Assembly: GCA_914767715.1 (NCBI GenBank)
Contig: OU612069.1
Location: 17,729,387 to 17,793,386 of the forward strand
Reading direction: 5' to 3'
DNA: 64,000 nt
Source of the DNA: Membranipora membranacea
Taxonomy: Eukaryota > Bryozoa > Gymnolaemata > Cheilostomatida > Membraniporidae
Part shown: in pieces, positions 24,661-36,900 of the stretch
Numbering within the stretch: the first letter of the stretch is position 1
How the letters are laid out: every line of letters begins with the position of its first letter
Translations under genes and position numbers: made by a program
The notes under the pieces: generated by a model
What the model saw: only the letters and a program-made list of their open reading frames with translations
What the model was told of the DNA's origin: nothing
Database searches by the model: none

Positions 24661-25604
24661 TTTTTAACCATGCAAAGTGTGCCTGAAATCATGTATGACC
24701 GATAAGTCTTTTGATCTGTTTTCGATTTCAGTTTTATTCAGCGTTAATGGGCAAATGCGGAAATGTGCTGTGGACAGAAAACCGATAATTAATAATCAAA
24801 GTAAATCATGGTTATTCCCTTACTCAGTTGAAAGTGACTGTGTTCCCAATGGATGAATGGTGCTCTCAACAGTGTGGGGAATGTACCATGATTAATGGGT
24901 TTTTACATTGATTATTAAATTAGTTTTCTTTCCACTGCATGTGTTCCACTCTTGCCTATTGTGTATGTGTGTCCCCAACTCATAAGGCAATAGAATTCTT
25001 CATATTAATAAAATTAATATTCCTAAATTATAGGAATTCGGTTTTTCCAGCTTAATGAAAATTCCTGCATTGAGACATTTTGTTTATCGGATCATGTGAT
25101 AGTTTTGTTTTACCGATCAGTGAGATTGTGGCCTTAGTATGCTAAATTTGATTACTATGTAATTCTCACATCAAAACGAAACTTCCTGGTGATAATGTTT
25201 CATTATAAGGTGGCACTCTGGACCCTAAGGTTGTCATATTACTTGGTTGATGTTCTACCGAGTTCTATTACAATGATTATTTCTCCTTCCTAAACGCAGC
25301 AAGCATAATGGGTCGCTAGAATCAATGTATGTTCCAGTAGAATCGGGATAGAAACTGATATGTCATCAAAATTTGATGCTATGACGAATGGAGTGTGCCT
25401 GAAACACTGTGACACAGTGACAATTTGACACAATGACAGGGTGACACAGTGGTATTATCTTGGGTTTGAAAGTGACCAAAACTTCTTGTGGTGCATTCCA
25501 TCACATTCTATAGCCATAGACGTACTGAAGCATTGACACACATAAATTGTGCTGTGCCTGTATGTATTTCATGATACCTTTTATAATTTTTAGTTGATGA
25601 CTCT

Positions 25605-28600
25605 ATGTCATATGAGGAGTCGATAGGTAACTTTGTAACTACACAGCTAGCTGCAATGGCTGACCTGGGAGACAACTACCAAGTTGTGAGGTTTCTGAGT
25701 GAAAGTGGATTTCGAAAAGCCTATCTATGTGAAGACATTAGAGCAGATGACCAGTGTGTAGTCAAGGTTGGTGGACTTGTCAGCCATGTAGAACACATGT
25801 CCACAAATTGGATTGGACTTTAAAGCACGAAATTGAAACGATTGTTTTATTTTTGTATGCTGTAGCGTACTAGTTTTACTTCTGAAATGGAATTTCCACA
25901 ACTGGGATTACCCACTGAAAATTCCACTACTCAGCATTACTTTGTCTCTTATTTATTAGCGTATACATTTTAAACTTGTAGTCAGCCTAATTTTTCCTAG
26001 TATGATCGCACAAAAGTCTGTGTGTGGTGGGTGTGGGGTTATTTATTAGAACCATACCCTCTGAAACTATTATTGCCTGGCCATTGCCTAAAAAAAAAAG
26101 TATAATTAAGCAATTAGCACTGATGTAGTTATGTAAGATTTTCGAAGCCGTTTTTAGAATGTATTATGAATTTTGCCAATTATTTCGCCTCCCTGCTCAG
26201 TTTAGATGTGCAAATGGATAACAATGAGTTTTTCTCTCTCTGTGACTATTTATTTCCAATGACAATACATGTGTCCATTTGAGTTTGAGGGGGATCAGAG
26301 CACTAGCAATCATAATGCAACTGACTTAATCGAGGAGTCGAATCTTTCACTACTCAGCCTATAAGAATTTGATACAATGTATATCAAGAACAAACAATTT
26401 TTCTTTATTTTCCTTGTTTCATATTAATATTTGCTGAGTAGGGAAGACAATTGAAGAAGGTATTGGGGTTGTCTTTTCCTGTGTAAAGAGAAGACAATGT
26501 GCATAAATTTTCAACGAGCCATTTAATTGTTGCCAATATGTTGGATCTGAGTTGCTGGTGGGGGAGGGAGGGAGGGGGGGGGAGAACTAATGCCAGTTCA
26601 GACTTCCCTGAATTTACATTTTGATACTATATAGTGGATGCGAAAGTAATCCAGTTTCACTCTAACTCTATCTTACTATGTTCTTTCAGTGACCTGGCAT
26701 TAGCTCTCTTTCTCACCCAACAGCCAAGTAGATCAGAGCCAACACATAGGCTACTGTAATTGGTATTTTTTTCTAGACAATGAATATGACAGCTGTTGAC
26801 ATGGACATCAAGAAACAGAGAATCATTCATTGGTAAGTGTAACTTATTCACAGGAAGAAAAGTTTACCTTGTTTTCACCTGCTCGAAAAAGCAAAATTTA
26901 TGGATAACTCAACTTAATCTATCAATTGAATTTTTATAAGCACTCTGAAATTATTGGAAGCTTACATTAGGTCCCCTAAACAAGTTAAGTTTAGCTGCAG
27001 CTAATACTTACCCCAGGTCACACAAGCTCCTGGATGGCTATCAGCCTACGGCCGCAATCACTATCCCGATCAGCATCACGGGCTGGCTGTGCCCAGGTTA
27101 GATTTTCCGTTTTCAATACATTAAGCTCAGGGCAAGTAAATTGACTCGCTATTGAGTATCTGAAATAACAAATTACTGTAAGGCAGAGTTTCAAATACAG
27201 CGTTGTGGTTGAGACAAGTAAAAAGTAATATTTCAGATTTCTCAGGCTGTTTTCTCCATCATAAATCCATTTTCCATTTGTGTAAACTCTGCTTATCGCT
27301 TTACAACCATGCTAAATGCAAATTGGTTATTCCTGGTTTGTTCGTTCATCAATAACTTTCCATTTTGCGCAAACTCCTAGTTTGAGGGCTCAAACTGTGT
27401 CGAGATAGCTGGTAGTGGTATTTCATTACCAACCACTTTCCCTAGTAATAAAACGCTGCTACCAGCTATCTGGATACAGTTTAGGCGATTAAACTAGCTA
27501 AATCCTAATTGTGCCATATCAAACTGCCGACTGTTTCCTGACAGCCCAAGATAACTTTTGTATAGCTATGGACTATTGTGAGGGAGGTGATCTTCTTGAT
27601 AAGATGAGTGAATCCAAAAAGAACAGTAAACCATTCCCTGAAAAACAGATAAAAGTGCCAGCTATCACTTCTGAGTTGGCACTGGTACACCATTCATCCT
27701 AGTCAAGTCTGATCGGACCATAAATTAAGGAGGTCTGCTGTCTGCTTGCATGCAGTATAAAAATCCCCAACTGCCCCTTCGAAAAAGAGGTTTAGATTAT
27801 CTACCTCACATCAGCCACCTGCGTTTAAGGGGGTCCATTAAATAGGGGGTGACAAAACGCTTAGTGTAAAGATACTCCTAAAGTGCTCGGATGGCTGCAA
27901 CGCAATTTAGTGGCGCAACATCACAAAAACGAAGAAAACGAGCGGTTGCTGATAATGTAATGCGACTTACTAGCACTGCAGCCTTAGACTAGGTGTTGCG
28001 TTGACTATCTTTACATTCATCAGATTAAACAATTATTATTTAGCTGATGTCATGGTTTGTTGAGATATGTGAGGCAATAAGATATTTACATGGTCGAGGA
28101 GTAGTACACAGAGATATCAAACCTCAGAATATATTCCTTACCAAGGACAACAGCGTGAGACTGGGAGACTTTGGAGTGTCAGCAGTCATAGAATTGTAAG
28201 ATTAATATGTATACCTCAACACAACCTGAGGGCGCCCCTTTATGAGCTTAGTTGGGCCTCTTCAAAATCATACTTTTCATTGCTTAGCCTTTGTCAGAAG
28301 CGCCTTGCACACTCTATGGGATAATTCATAATTTGAACTGTAGATGCACTTTGTATTCTTTGGGACAGTTATCACAGTGTCACATCAATATCAGAATGGT
28401 AAAGGATGCGCTGCCAACATTTCTAGGTCCAGCTTATTTCTTCTGTTCTGCCATAAACACCTTATCCAAATAATTTATCTTTAGCACTGCAGCATATCTC
28501 CACACACAAGCAGGCACTGTTGCTTACATGGCACTGGAAATGTGGGAAGATGATCATCACACCGCGAAAGCGGACATATGGGCTCTTGGTATCACATTTT

Positions 28601-30714
28601 ACCAATTGGCTGCATTCCAACTCCCTGTAGTTTATGTCAGCTTTACCAGCTCATCATACCTGCAACTGCAATAACATACTACAAAAACTGATACCTTTTG
28701 TATGCTGACCTCCGATCATCCAATTCAATCTGTATCTGTCCATTGGTAATAGCATGAGCTTGAAATAGGAGTGTCATAATTAATACTTTGAAAAAAATTG
28801 AACGGTCAATTATGAAGTTTCAAACAAATAGGCTTTTGTTTGGACTTGAAATGTTTTACCTCAATGTGCTGTACTGAATGTTGGGGTGCCGTCGGGTGAG
28901 GGGCAAAAGTCTGGGGGGCTCAGACTAGGCTGAATGTGGATGTCCGCACAAAACAAGCTGCATTCCCTCATTTTCTGAGCAGATAACTTTCAGTAAATGA
29001 GTTTTTAAACAATCTGAAACTAACATATGATAATAGATGACTGACATTGCCAATTTGTTATAGAGAATTACTTTCAATTCGCCTGAGGCTTTTGATGGGC
29101 AATAACTGCTCTCAATCTAATAACTGCCAAGCAAACAAAACATCGAAATCTGCAGTAGAAGCCAGTGGACTTTTTCTACCCTAATAATCTCCATTTTAAC
29201 ATCAATATCTAAGATCAATGAAGTACTGATGTAGTCTGAGTCCGTAGTCCGTAGTCTGAGCCCACAGAATCTTGCCATCCGCCCATCGACGGGAGTAAAT
29301 GTACAGATATTTTATGTTTCTAATTTCCAAATTTCTGTTGCAGTTTTATGCTGCACAGCAGATGAAGATGATTAGGTTGATTTGCACAGGAAAATATGAA
29401 CCAATCAAAGGATACAATGATCTACCGAGCATTGTGGGTCAACTGCTCACAATCGATCCAAGGTGCAGATTTAAATATCATTCAAGTTTAAGTTGTCACC
29501 TGTTGTTACTCTAAATTAAATATTAGCCAGGGTTTAGTTACGTTTGTTTGGGGGCAACTTTAGCTTAGCTTGAACATCGTTTGGGTTGAAGCTTAAAAAA
29601 TAAGAAGAGAGTGATAAAATGCCAGATAGACTCAGAGTTATTCAAAGAAATTTTGAGGAGGCCACTTTTTTCCTAAAGCGACAAATTTATATTATTAAGA
29701 GTAAATCATTTTGTGCCGATCAGGTTCACAGGTTGGTATCGATTTATAATAGATCAAAGTGATGATAGCTTATTCTCCGCTATATGATGCTGAAAATTTA
29801 GAAACTCTTGTATGTTATCAAAAAACTATAATCTATTGTAGAGAGAGACCATCAATAACACAAGTGGTAGAAATTCCTCAGGTGAAAAATTACTCCAGTC
29901 CAGGAAATCATCTGATGAATATTTTCAATCTTAGAATTGACAGTAAGTTTTTAACACCTAACAATTAAATAGCAGTATTTCTGAAACAGAAGCCTGCCAA
30001 ATATAGCTTTTTGGTCCGAGGCAGTGGTAAAATAAAATTCAACCTATAGGTTCCCTTTTACAGATTTGGTTCCATTGGTAGCTGAAAGCTCTTATCAAAA
30101 TTAGGGCTCTTATAATATGGCTAAATCTGTTATGTTTTCCAAGCCAAGAACTCGACCATAGTCTTTATAATGTATTCTTGATCCAGAAAGTGATGTTTGG
30201 ATCATTTTTTCTACTGAATCTTGCTTTGCAGGCAACGGAGTTCTTTGTGACCAGACCGGAAAGAGATTTCAATTCAATGTCCATCAGAGCCAGATGGATA
30301 ATACCCAACGCTATGAGGGTGTTGCCGCGGTAAGGACAAATCACAATAGTCAAGTGACATGGTGAAAAGATAGTTTAGAAGCACCAGATGATGTGTTGGC
30401 TCTAATCTGATTGGTTGGTGGGTGGGAACGATACCCAATGCTAGGTCACAGAATGTACATGTTGTGATATAGCGAAAGAGAAACTGAATTTCTTTCACGT
30501 CTAGGTGATTTCAGGACAGTACCATCTTAGCCAGCGCTGGCCCTCTCCCACCCAGCAACTACCAAGTCAGATCAGAGCCAACACATAGGCTTAGTATCAT
30601 CAGCATGATACGCTTTTGACATGTTTATGACTTTATCACAGGGTGGGTCAAGAAAAGCCCTTCACTCTATTCCCAAACTGTTGCAAATACATCGAATTGT
30701 CGCAAAGTTACTAA
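25605..30714 (+). CDS. NEK-family-like protein kinase
   Basis: Exons on the + strand: 25605-25766, about 26777-26833, 27545-27654, 28044-28195, 28485-28626, 29344-29462, 29842-29881, 30232-30329 and 30642-30714 (stop TAA). From 27654 on, every join keeps phase. Kinase landmarks: VAIK-like CVVK, hinge AMDYCEGGDLLDKM, catalytic loop VHRDIKPQN, LGDFGVS, activation segment GTVAYMALEM, ADIWALGITFYQLA, and the C-lobe Arg in DPRERPSI. The YCEGGDL hinge and the WFVEICEAIRYLH helix are typical of NEKs. The glycine loop is degenerate (FLSESGFRKAYL) and APE is ALE. The exon for helix C between 26833 and 27545 was not found, so the model is incomplete; a start at the later ATG (MADLGD) is also possible. 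No coiled coil is seen after the kinase domain. Confidence 0.8.
26530..26765. mobile_element. Foldback element, family F1
   Basis: A G-rich left end (TGAGTTGCTGGTGGGGGAGG) and a right end CACCCAACAGCCAAGTAGAT with CAGAGCCAACACATAGGCTA. The ends are complementary in part to each other and match the other F1 copies. The left end includes a G-run block (26560-26582) that could form a quadruplex. It lies in a kinase intron. Confidence 0.6.
27391..27483. repeat. Imperfect hairpin, 25-bp arms
   Basis: AGATAGCTGGTAG at the left pairs with CTACCAGCTATCT at the right, and the outer CAAACTGT pairs with ACAGTTTA. It sits 60 bp before a kinase exon. Confidence 0.7.
30385..30600. mobile_element. Foldback element, family F1
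   Basis: Left end GATGTGTTGGCTCTAATCTG with TTGGTTGGTGGGTGGGAA; right end CTCCCACCCAGCAACTACCA with AGAGCCAACACATAGGCT. The ends form long imperfect terminal inverted repeats. It lies in the last kinase intron. Confidence 0.75.
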
Positions 30715-31124
30715 AGCCTTATGTTTACAATGTTTCAATGTTTCATAACTTTCATGACAGAATCAGGTTTATGATATCATTCAAGAGTTCACAGTCCAGT
30801 TTATAATACTGCTCTACTTTCATTACAGCCTGTAGTCCAGTTTCCACTGCTTTTCACTTGACGTTGAGATGTGGACGTACTATTTTGTATATATTATTAT
30901 CATGAAAATAGCACCTTTTTTCATTACCTCTCCATTCAAACTTTGAGTGAAATCATTTGAAAATGGGCTACAGACTGATTATAAAATCAGAGCAGTGTTC
31001 TAAATTAGACTGAGAACTTTGGAATGATACCACAAACTGAATTCTGTCACCATCACCTTAAAAAGGAATGCAACTATTAACCTTTACCTGTAATTTCTTC
31101 TAAGGCTATGGGGGAGTATTTGTG

Positions 31125-31407
31125 AAAGTTTTTTTGAAAGTTCTCACATACGAAGCCGCTTTCATTAGCCATGGTGCACACAGGAAATGCCAAAAGACTT
31201 TTTCCCTGCATCTTCGTTTTTCTTGAATTTAACGCAAAAGAATGCCAAAAAACAGCTATTTTTTGGGACTTTTGAGGTGTTTTTGGCCATTCTTTTGCGT
31301 TAAATTCAAGAAAAACAAAGATGCAGTGAAAAAATCTCTTGGCATTTCCTGTGTGCACCATGGGTAATAAAAGCGGCTTCGTGTGTGAGAACTTTCAAAA
31401 AAACTTT
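31125..31407. repeat. Long hairpin, arms about 125 bp
   Basis: Arms of about 31125-31253 and 31276-31407 are complementary with roughly ten mismatches, including GGTGCACACAGGAAATGCCA on the left and its complement on the right, around a loop of about 22 nt. No target-site duplication is evident. It is either a foldback element or a long hairpin RNA source. Confidence 0.85.
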
Positions 31408-32119
31408 GTTTGGCCACAATAATGGTCATTTGGACAGCACATTTGACGTTATGTAAAAGTTGCGAAAAATATCAGGTGTATTCGAGAGTCCACTGTTTTC
31501 GCAATAAGCAAGCTAATTTGTTGAAAGTCAATATGTATGACATTTGAAGTGTACTCTAAGGGAAAATCATAATTAATTTTGTTTCGAGCCTATGATCTGT
31601 TCTGAATTAATGATTGAAATTTCACATATTTTCACGGCTTCACAAAAAAAAATGCATTGTATGGCGTGACGTAAAAAGTCAGTTTAGACTAGTCATATAT
31701 CAAAGAAAATCAAATTTTACTATGAACTCAATCTCTAAGTATACATTCCACCTGTTTTGAAATTTCTTGCAATTAATTTGACTCCTCCATCTGCTTTGAC
31801 AAAAACAGCGTTTTCTGCCTCATTTCCTCCCTTTAATGACACAACGTCATCAAATCAAGTTTTTGTTCAGGTATTCATTTTCAGTAGCTCGGCAGCTTTC
31901 CAACGGTATATGATATGTTGATATTCGGATCGGTCTTTGACATTACCTTAAACAATACATTGGCATCTCCAGTGTTTACGTTAACACTTTGGTTTCACAT
32001 AGCAGAGTCAACTTCTACTTGTTTTTCAAGACTAAGACACATGACAGATTCACCGCAGGAATTTTGTTGTCTTCTGTTGCACGACTCTCCTATTCATATA
32101 CATTTCTTTTATACCTCAG

Positions 32120-32302
32120 GTAACCTGTAACTGTGTGACCAGTGACAAGCCCATTGGCACACCTATGCAGGTGTCCGGATGTGAATGTGAGTGTGTCTCA
32201 GCGGGTACAGAAGTTCATGAGGAGACTCCATACAAAGCTTTCAACCAGGTGTTTGACTTTGTAGAGAAGCGGTTCAAAGATTCAGCTCCGGGAAGCCAAT
32301 AA
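32120..32302 (+). CDS. Orphan terminal exon, unrecognised
   Basis: After a good acceptor (TTTTATACCTCAG), 60 codons and TAA encode a Cys-rich start (TCNCVTSDKP, GCECECVS) and then a charged helix-like end (YKAFNQVFDFVEKRF). Entry phase 0 does not match the kinase exon ending at 30329 (phase 2), so it belongs to another transcript or to a kinase isoform with further exons. The preceding exon was not identified. Confidence 0.4.
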   Translation, partial: VTCNCVTSDKPIGTPMQVSGCECECVSAGTEVHEETPYKAFNQVFDFVEKRFKDSAPGSQ

Positions 32303-33906
32303 TTAGAAATTCGAATTTGATTTTGAGTTTACTGGTTCACTCTATAATATTCATAAAGGATTTTTTGATTCACTCTTAGAAGGTGGCTTTGTTAGTGAGC
32401 GGATACCTTAGGGTGATATTTTTTATTCTCTCTAATCGTATAACAAAATATGAATGGTGTCAGATTGAATATATTTTATATGTTAGAATCATAAAAGATA
32501 TACAGTTCAGAGTTGATTGGTAATGAAAACATAAGTTATTTTATAAAAAATATTAGGGAACCACTGCTCTAAGATTCAGATATAGTTCAGTGGTATTTCA
32601 CCACTCAAGAAGTGGACTGCAGCCCACAGCACGCTTATCCCTTACCAGTGTTACCAGGTCCTTGACCTTGACCAGTGCAGATGACGTTTTTTTCATGTAT
32701 CCTTCATAAAGAACATTACGTAGTGTTTTTAGCCTAGCTATAGAACAACCATTTATTTCTTCCTCTTGTGCACCAATCATCTATTTTGATAATCTTGTGC
32801 TGTCGACAGCAGGTATAAAGCATCATTATTACAAAATATCATATTAATTTTTAAATTAATTATACTGAATAGTTTTGAAGTTATATGGAAATATAGTTTT
32901 GATCTGGATTGCAAAATTTAAGGGTTAGTTTTTCAATAAAATTTATAAAAAGCAAAAAAAAGCAAGCAAGTCAATTTTGAAAAAAACAGTGACACAATAA
33001 ATGCTGGCTCTTGACCAAATGATGACACGATACGCTTGGTCTTATCAAGCCTTTGAGACAATTAGATGGCTGTTCTGATGAAAACTGAGAGAAATGTATT
33101 ATTGAAATGGGAAAGTGGGACACATATCGCTGGTAATTGACTCTACCTTACTGATGCATATTGGATTCCAGGAGGGGGATGCTATTGATAACCATTGCAG
33201 CTGTGCCATCTCTTGTCAGTGACAAAGCTGGAGTTTTTCCGTAAGCCAGTTACTTGGTTTACCCCATATATAAATATATACTTTTTACTGGCAACCAAAG
33301 TAATTTCATTGGAGATGTTTTGCACTCAATGCCAGAAAAAAAATTGAAACAAAAAAGAAACAGAAAGGAAATAATAAATTTTTTTTGAGGTTAGTTAACT
33401 TCTGTTTTATAATTCCATTCATTCGCAAGCAGTAACACACCAGTCAGTGAATCTGCTCAGCTTGAAGCTTTAAGGTGGAGCCTTTGACAAAAATTTCCAG
33501 ACTTTTTATTCATTGCTGAACTTGTAGTTCTCGATCATTCATCATTGCCTTCATACAGCTTATAAGACTGGTACTATGACAAGGAATTGAACAAATTTAT
33601 ATTTGCTTATATTTACCATTGGATAGAGCAGCTTTGAGTAACTTACTAGCAATGTATAATTATAGTGACATTGGGGGTTGCAAGGTCCCATTGTAAATAA
33701 TATTGGAACAGATGCAAACAAAAACTACATTTGAAGCAGTATAATTGGTACATGATTGAAGTTGTCAATGTGTTACTAAAATGACTAGGAAGCAGTGCAG
33801 TGATAGTTTTATAACGAATCTGAGTTTTGTGCCTTGAAATTACCTCAAATAAAATTAATATTTATTATTAATAGTAATTGATAATAGCAACCGTTACATC
33901 AGCGGT
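32303..33906. other. Intergenic, contains a decayed exon
   Basis: AT-rich. Apart from the decayed exon at 33150-33270 nothing is recognised. Confidence 0.6.
33150..33270 (-). pseudogene. Decayed copy of the exon at 46804-47176
   Basis: The minus-strand reading preserves LTRDGTAAMV and neighbouring residues of the 46.8-kb exon (MTRDGTAAMVLKRN), but the segments around it are deleted or altered and the frame soon ends. Confidence 0.65.
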
Positions 33907-36900
33907 CTAATTGGGGTTGGCCTTAAAAGAATACACGGTTGTGACTTGACCCTCAGCCTGATAAAGAGCATTTGAGACAGGAATGAAGTTGTGTTCCTGT
34001 TCTTCCTGCCTGAAAGAGAAAAGCACAAACTGAAAGTTAAAGATTGACAAAAAATATACAAGCTAGTTTAAGTTCTTTTCGCCAGGATGATTGAGTTCTT
34101 TAAATCTAGTTAAAAATCTGCAAAACAAATCCGATGTAATTTAGATATATTTGCTTATATTATCAAAGCCCATTAATCAAGCTATTTACTTGATAATGTA
34201 GGAATCATTTATCAGGGATCATATTCATTTTCGGTTATCTCAAGGATTTTGGTTGGTTGGTAATTATCAACAATTTATTATTCAATTATAAGATAATAAA
34301 GCTTGTGCCTGGGAAATTTGAAAAAAATTAATTGTGTTGATTTCTGTTTACCTGCATCTACAAAACTTAATGATCACCGCAGTTCCTATGATCAGCAGTA
34401 CAGCTATGCTAGCAAATACAGAGAGACCAATAACCAATGATTTGTTATGGTAGGGTCTGTCTTCGTCCGCTTGCTCTGCGGTGTGGAAGGCTTTTGCTGG
34501 TGACGTGACAATCATTTCAGGTGCTATTGTCTTGTTTGATGATTTATCCCTCAGGTCAACTGCATCATATCCAGCATCGTGTTCTTCTTCCTCAAGCTTG
34601 TAGTTGATCAGGGTTGTGTTTTCCAACTGATGGGCAATAAAATGATCATCATTGTTCCAGCTTTTGGTTGATGAATCTGAAGATTTGGTTGCCTCTTCCG
34701 GTTTGGGTGGAGTTAACTCTGTAGTTGTTTCTTCCACATGTTTGGGACTCGTCGATTCAGTTTGTACTTCATGAATGAATGTGCTGTGTGATACCTTGCT
34801 GATCGATTGGGTCGCAGTTGCAGTTGTTGGTAGTCCTGCTGTCTCCATCATGACAGTTGTTGACTTGGTGAATGGTGGTATGGTGAGTTCTGCAATCAAG
34901 AGAAAATATCATCAGTGAGCTGGAATTTGATCAGCAACTATTAAAATAAACTCAAAAGAAATTGATTGCGATTCAGTTTAAATCATTTGTTTGAAAATAG
35001 AGTCAAATCAATCACTTAACGTGATATATCGCCTTTTCAGTTTCTCAGGAACCACTTGTCTCATCTCAAAAATTCCTTCACTGACACATTGCTAGTAGTC
35101 CGACTTACGTTTAATATCCCAAACCTTTTTAAACCGCATGTTTCTAACTTGATTGATTGTACATTAACTAAAGCACATTGAAAACATGGTCAGCAATAGG
35201 CAAAATGATGCAGCAAATTACGTTATGCAAGCGCGTGATGAAAATTTATGCAGTATTACATGCAAATCACATTGTGTACAACAATGGATCGCCCTTTTGG
35301 GTGATTATTTAGTTTCGAATGAGAAATATTTATGCTCATAACTCCTCTACTATTGAATTTTTCATCAAAGGCCACAATCGAAACCTTGGAAATTATCTCT
35401 AGTTTAATGGAAGCTGGTGTGTATAACCTATTTTCAGTTTTTTGGCTCTTCCTGTTAAGCCACAAAAATCCAATTATCTCGAGATGTAAAGCCCTAGTCA
35501 ATAATTGCTTCGATCAAAATACAGACAATCTCCTGTTGTTCATCATGCTGACAACAATTTTTACTGACATCTATCTGAATTTCTTAATTTTGGCTGGAAA
35601 ATTTGGACCTAAATTAGTGAAAATATGGGTTATTATATGTTACAGTTGTGACAACCAGGATCCGTAAGCTGATAAGATTATTGATGGAAGTTACAGTGCA
35701 AGACCAAAATAGTATAATAAGTCTGAAATTTTAGAAATTTTAAAAAGGGCACTTTTTGCCCCAAAATGAACTTCCAGAGGTCACTGCTGCTCAACGTCAA
35801 ATATTCAATATTCAATATTCAATATTCAAATATACAAGTTTCAACTGTGAAAAAAGCTATTAAACACGATCACCAATAGAATATTAAAATGTTTTAAAAA
35901 GCGATATATCACGTTAATGAGCGAAAAAGCATTATTACGACTTGCAGGAAAAATGTTTGGCTAGGTTCTGGTTGCACCAAGTACGGGTTCATGGAGTTGA
36001 TGAAATGACATGGAGTTGAAATGATGCATTTGGCATGAAGTTGATTGTGCTGAATAGTCCATAGTTCACTCCCATACACTTTGAATCACTGTATAACTGA
36101 ATGTCTCATGACATTTTTAGTGATTCAAAATGAGGTGTTAGTTGTTACAGATAAGCTTGCACCATACTGTCACCCCATGTCAACATCATACATGGCCATA
36201 TCTAACTCTATCAAAATTGTACACCAAGAAGAGCTTTGAAATTTTGGGCTATACAACTTTGCTTTATATATGATGAAGTTGTGTTTGGGCGTCAACGCTG
36301 ATTAAAAAGGTTGATTAAAATCGGATGTCAAATCACACGCCATATCCCGAAGCATGGGCGGCTAAATATTATTTTGTCTTAATGGCAAGGCCGCAATGTC
36401 TGTGCCAGTTTTGCTCCTAGTTTTCAGGCAGGTCGGAGCACACCTTGGGGCCAACTAAACCCCAGTAGATGATAGACAGCAGTAGGATTAGAACCCACGA
36501 CATTCATCACTTGCGTGTTGAAGGCGGCGCTCTAACCAATTGAGCTACCTCCTATTCCTTTGTGAATTCACATAAATAATGAGTCAACATTGTACTCACC
36601 TATACATTGTGGAGGCTGAGTCCACCTTTCATTTTGCTGACACCAGATGAAAAGTGGCCCTTTCAACTGAAACCCATCCAGACATTCATATGATACAGTG
36701 TCTAGCATATTGTAGCCAGTAACATCATTTATTTTACCACCGCTGACAAAAGGAGGAATTCCACAAGATATTTCTAAAGAACAAAATATATCACAGTTGA
36801 ATAAAAAGCTGATTCACAGAATTTGAAATGTGGTGTTGTCTGCTACTGTAGCATCTCAAAGCAATGAACTCTTTTTAAACCATAGAATTGAAGCATGGTT

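Larger units (their letters stand above)
18246..25594. other. Gene-poor stretch with repeats
   Basis: No gene can be supported. It holds repeat R1 copy 2 (18609-18817), a C17 run (about 21629-21645), a mini-MITE (22588-22671), a perfect hairpin (22849-22889), a tRNA-derived SINE (about 23760-23870) and a hairpin around a poly-C run (24597-24660). Open frames at 20962-21183 (+) and 21880-22218 (-) resemble nothing I recognise. Confidence 0.6.

Noticed and set aside
26990-27110. Candidate missing kinase helix-C exon between CAG at 27010 and a GTTAG donor
   Set aside because: It has splice-like ends, but the encoded peptide does not resemble the expected kinase segment with its conserved Glu and HPNIV motif.
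35256-35667. Overlapping open frames on both strands
   Set aside because: They lie inside the TTAA element and match nothing; probably chance.
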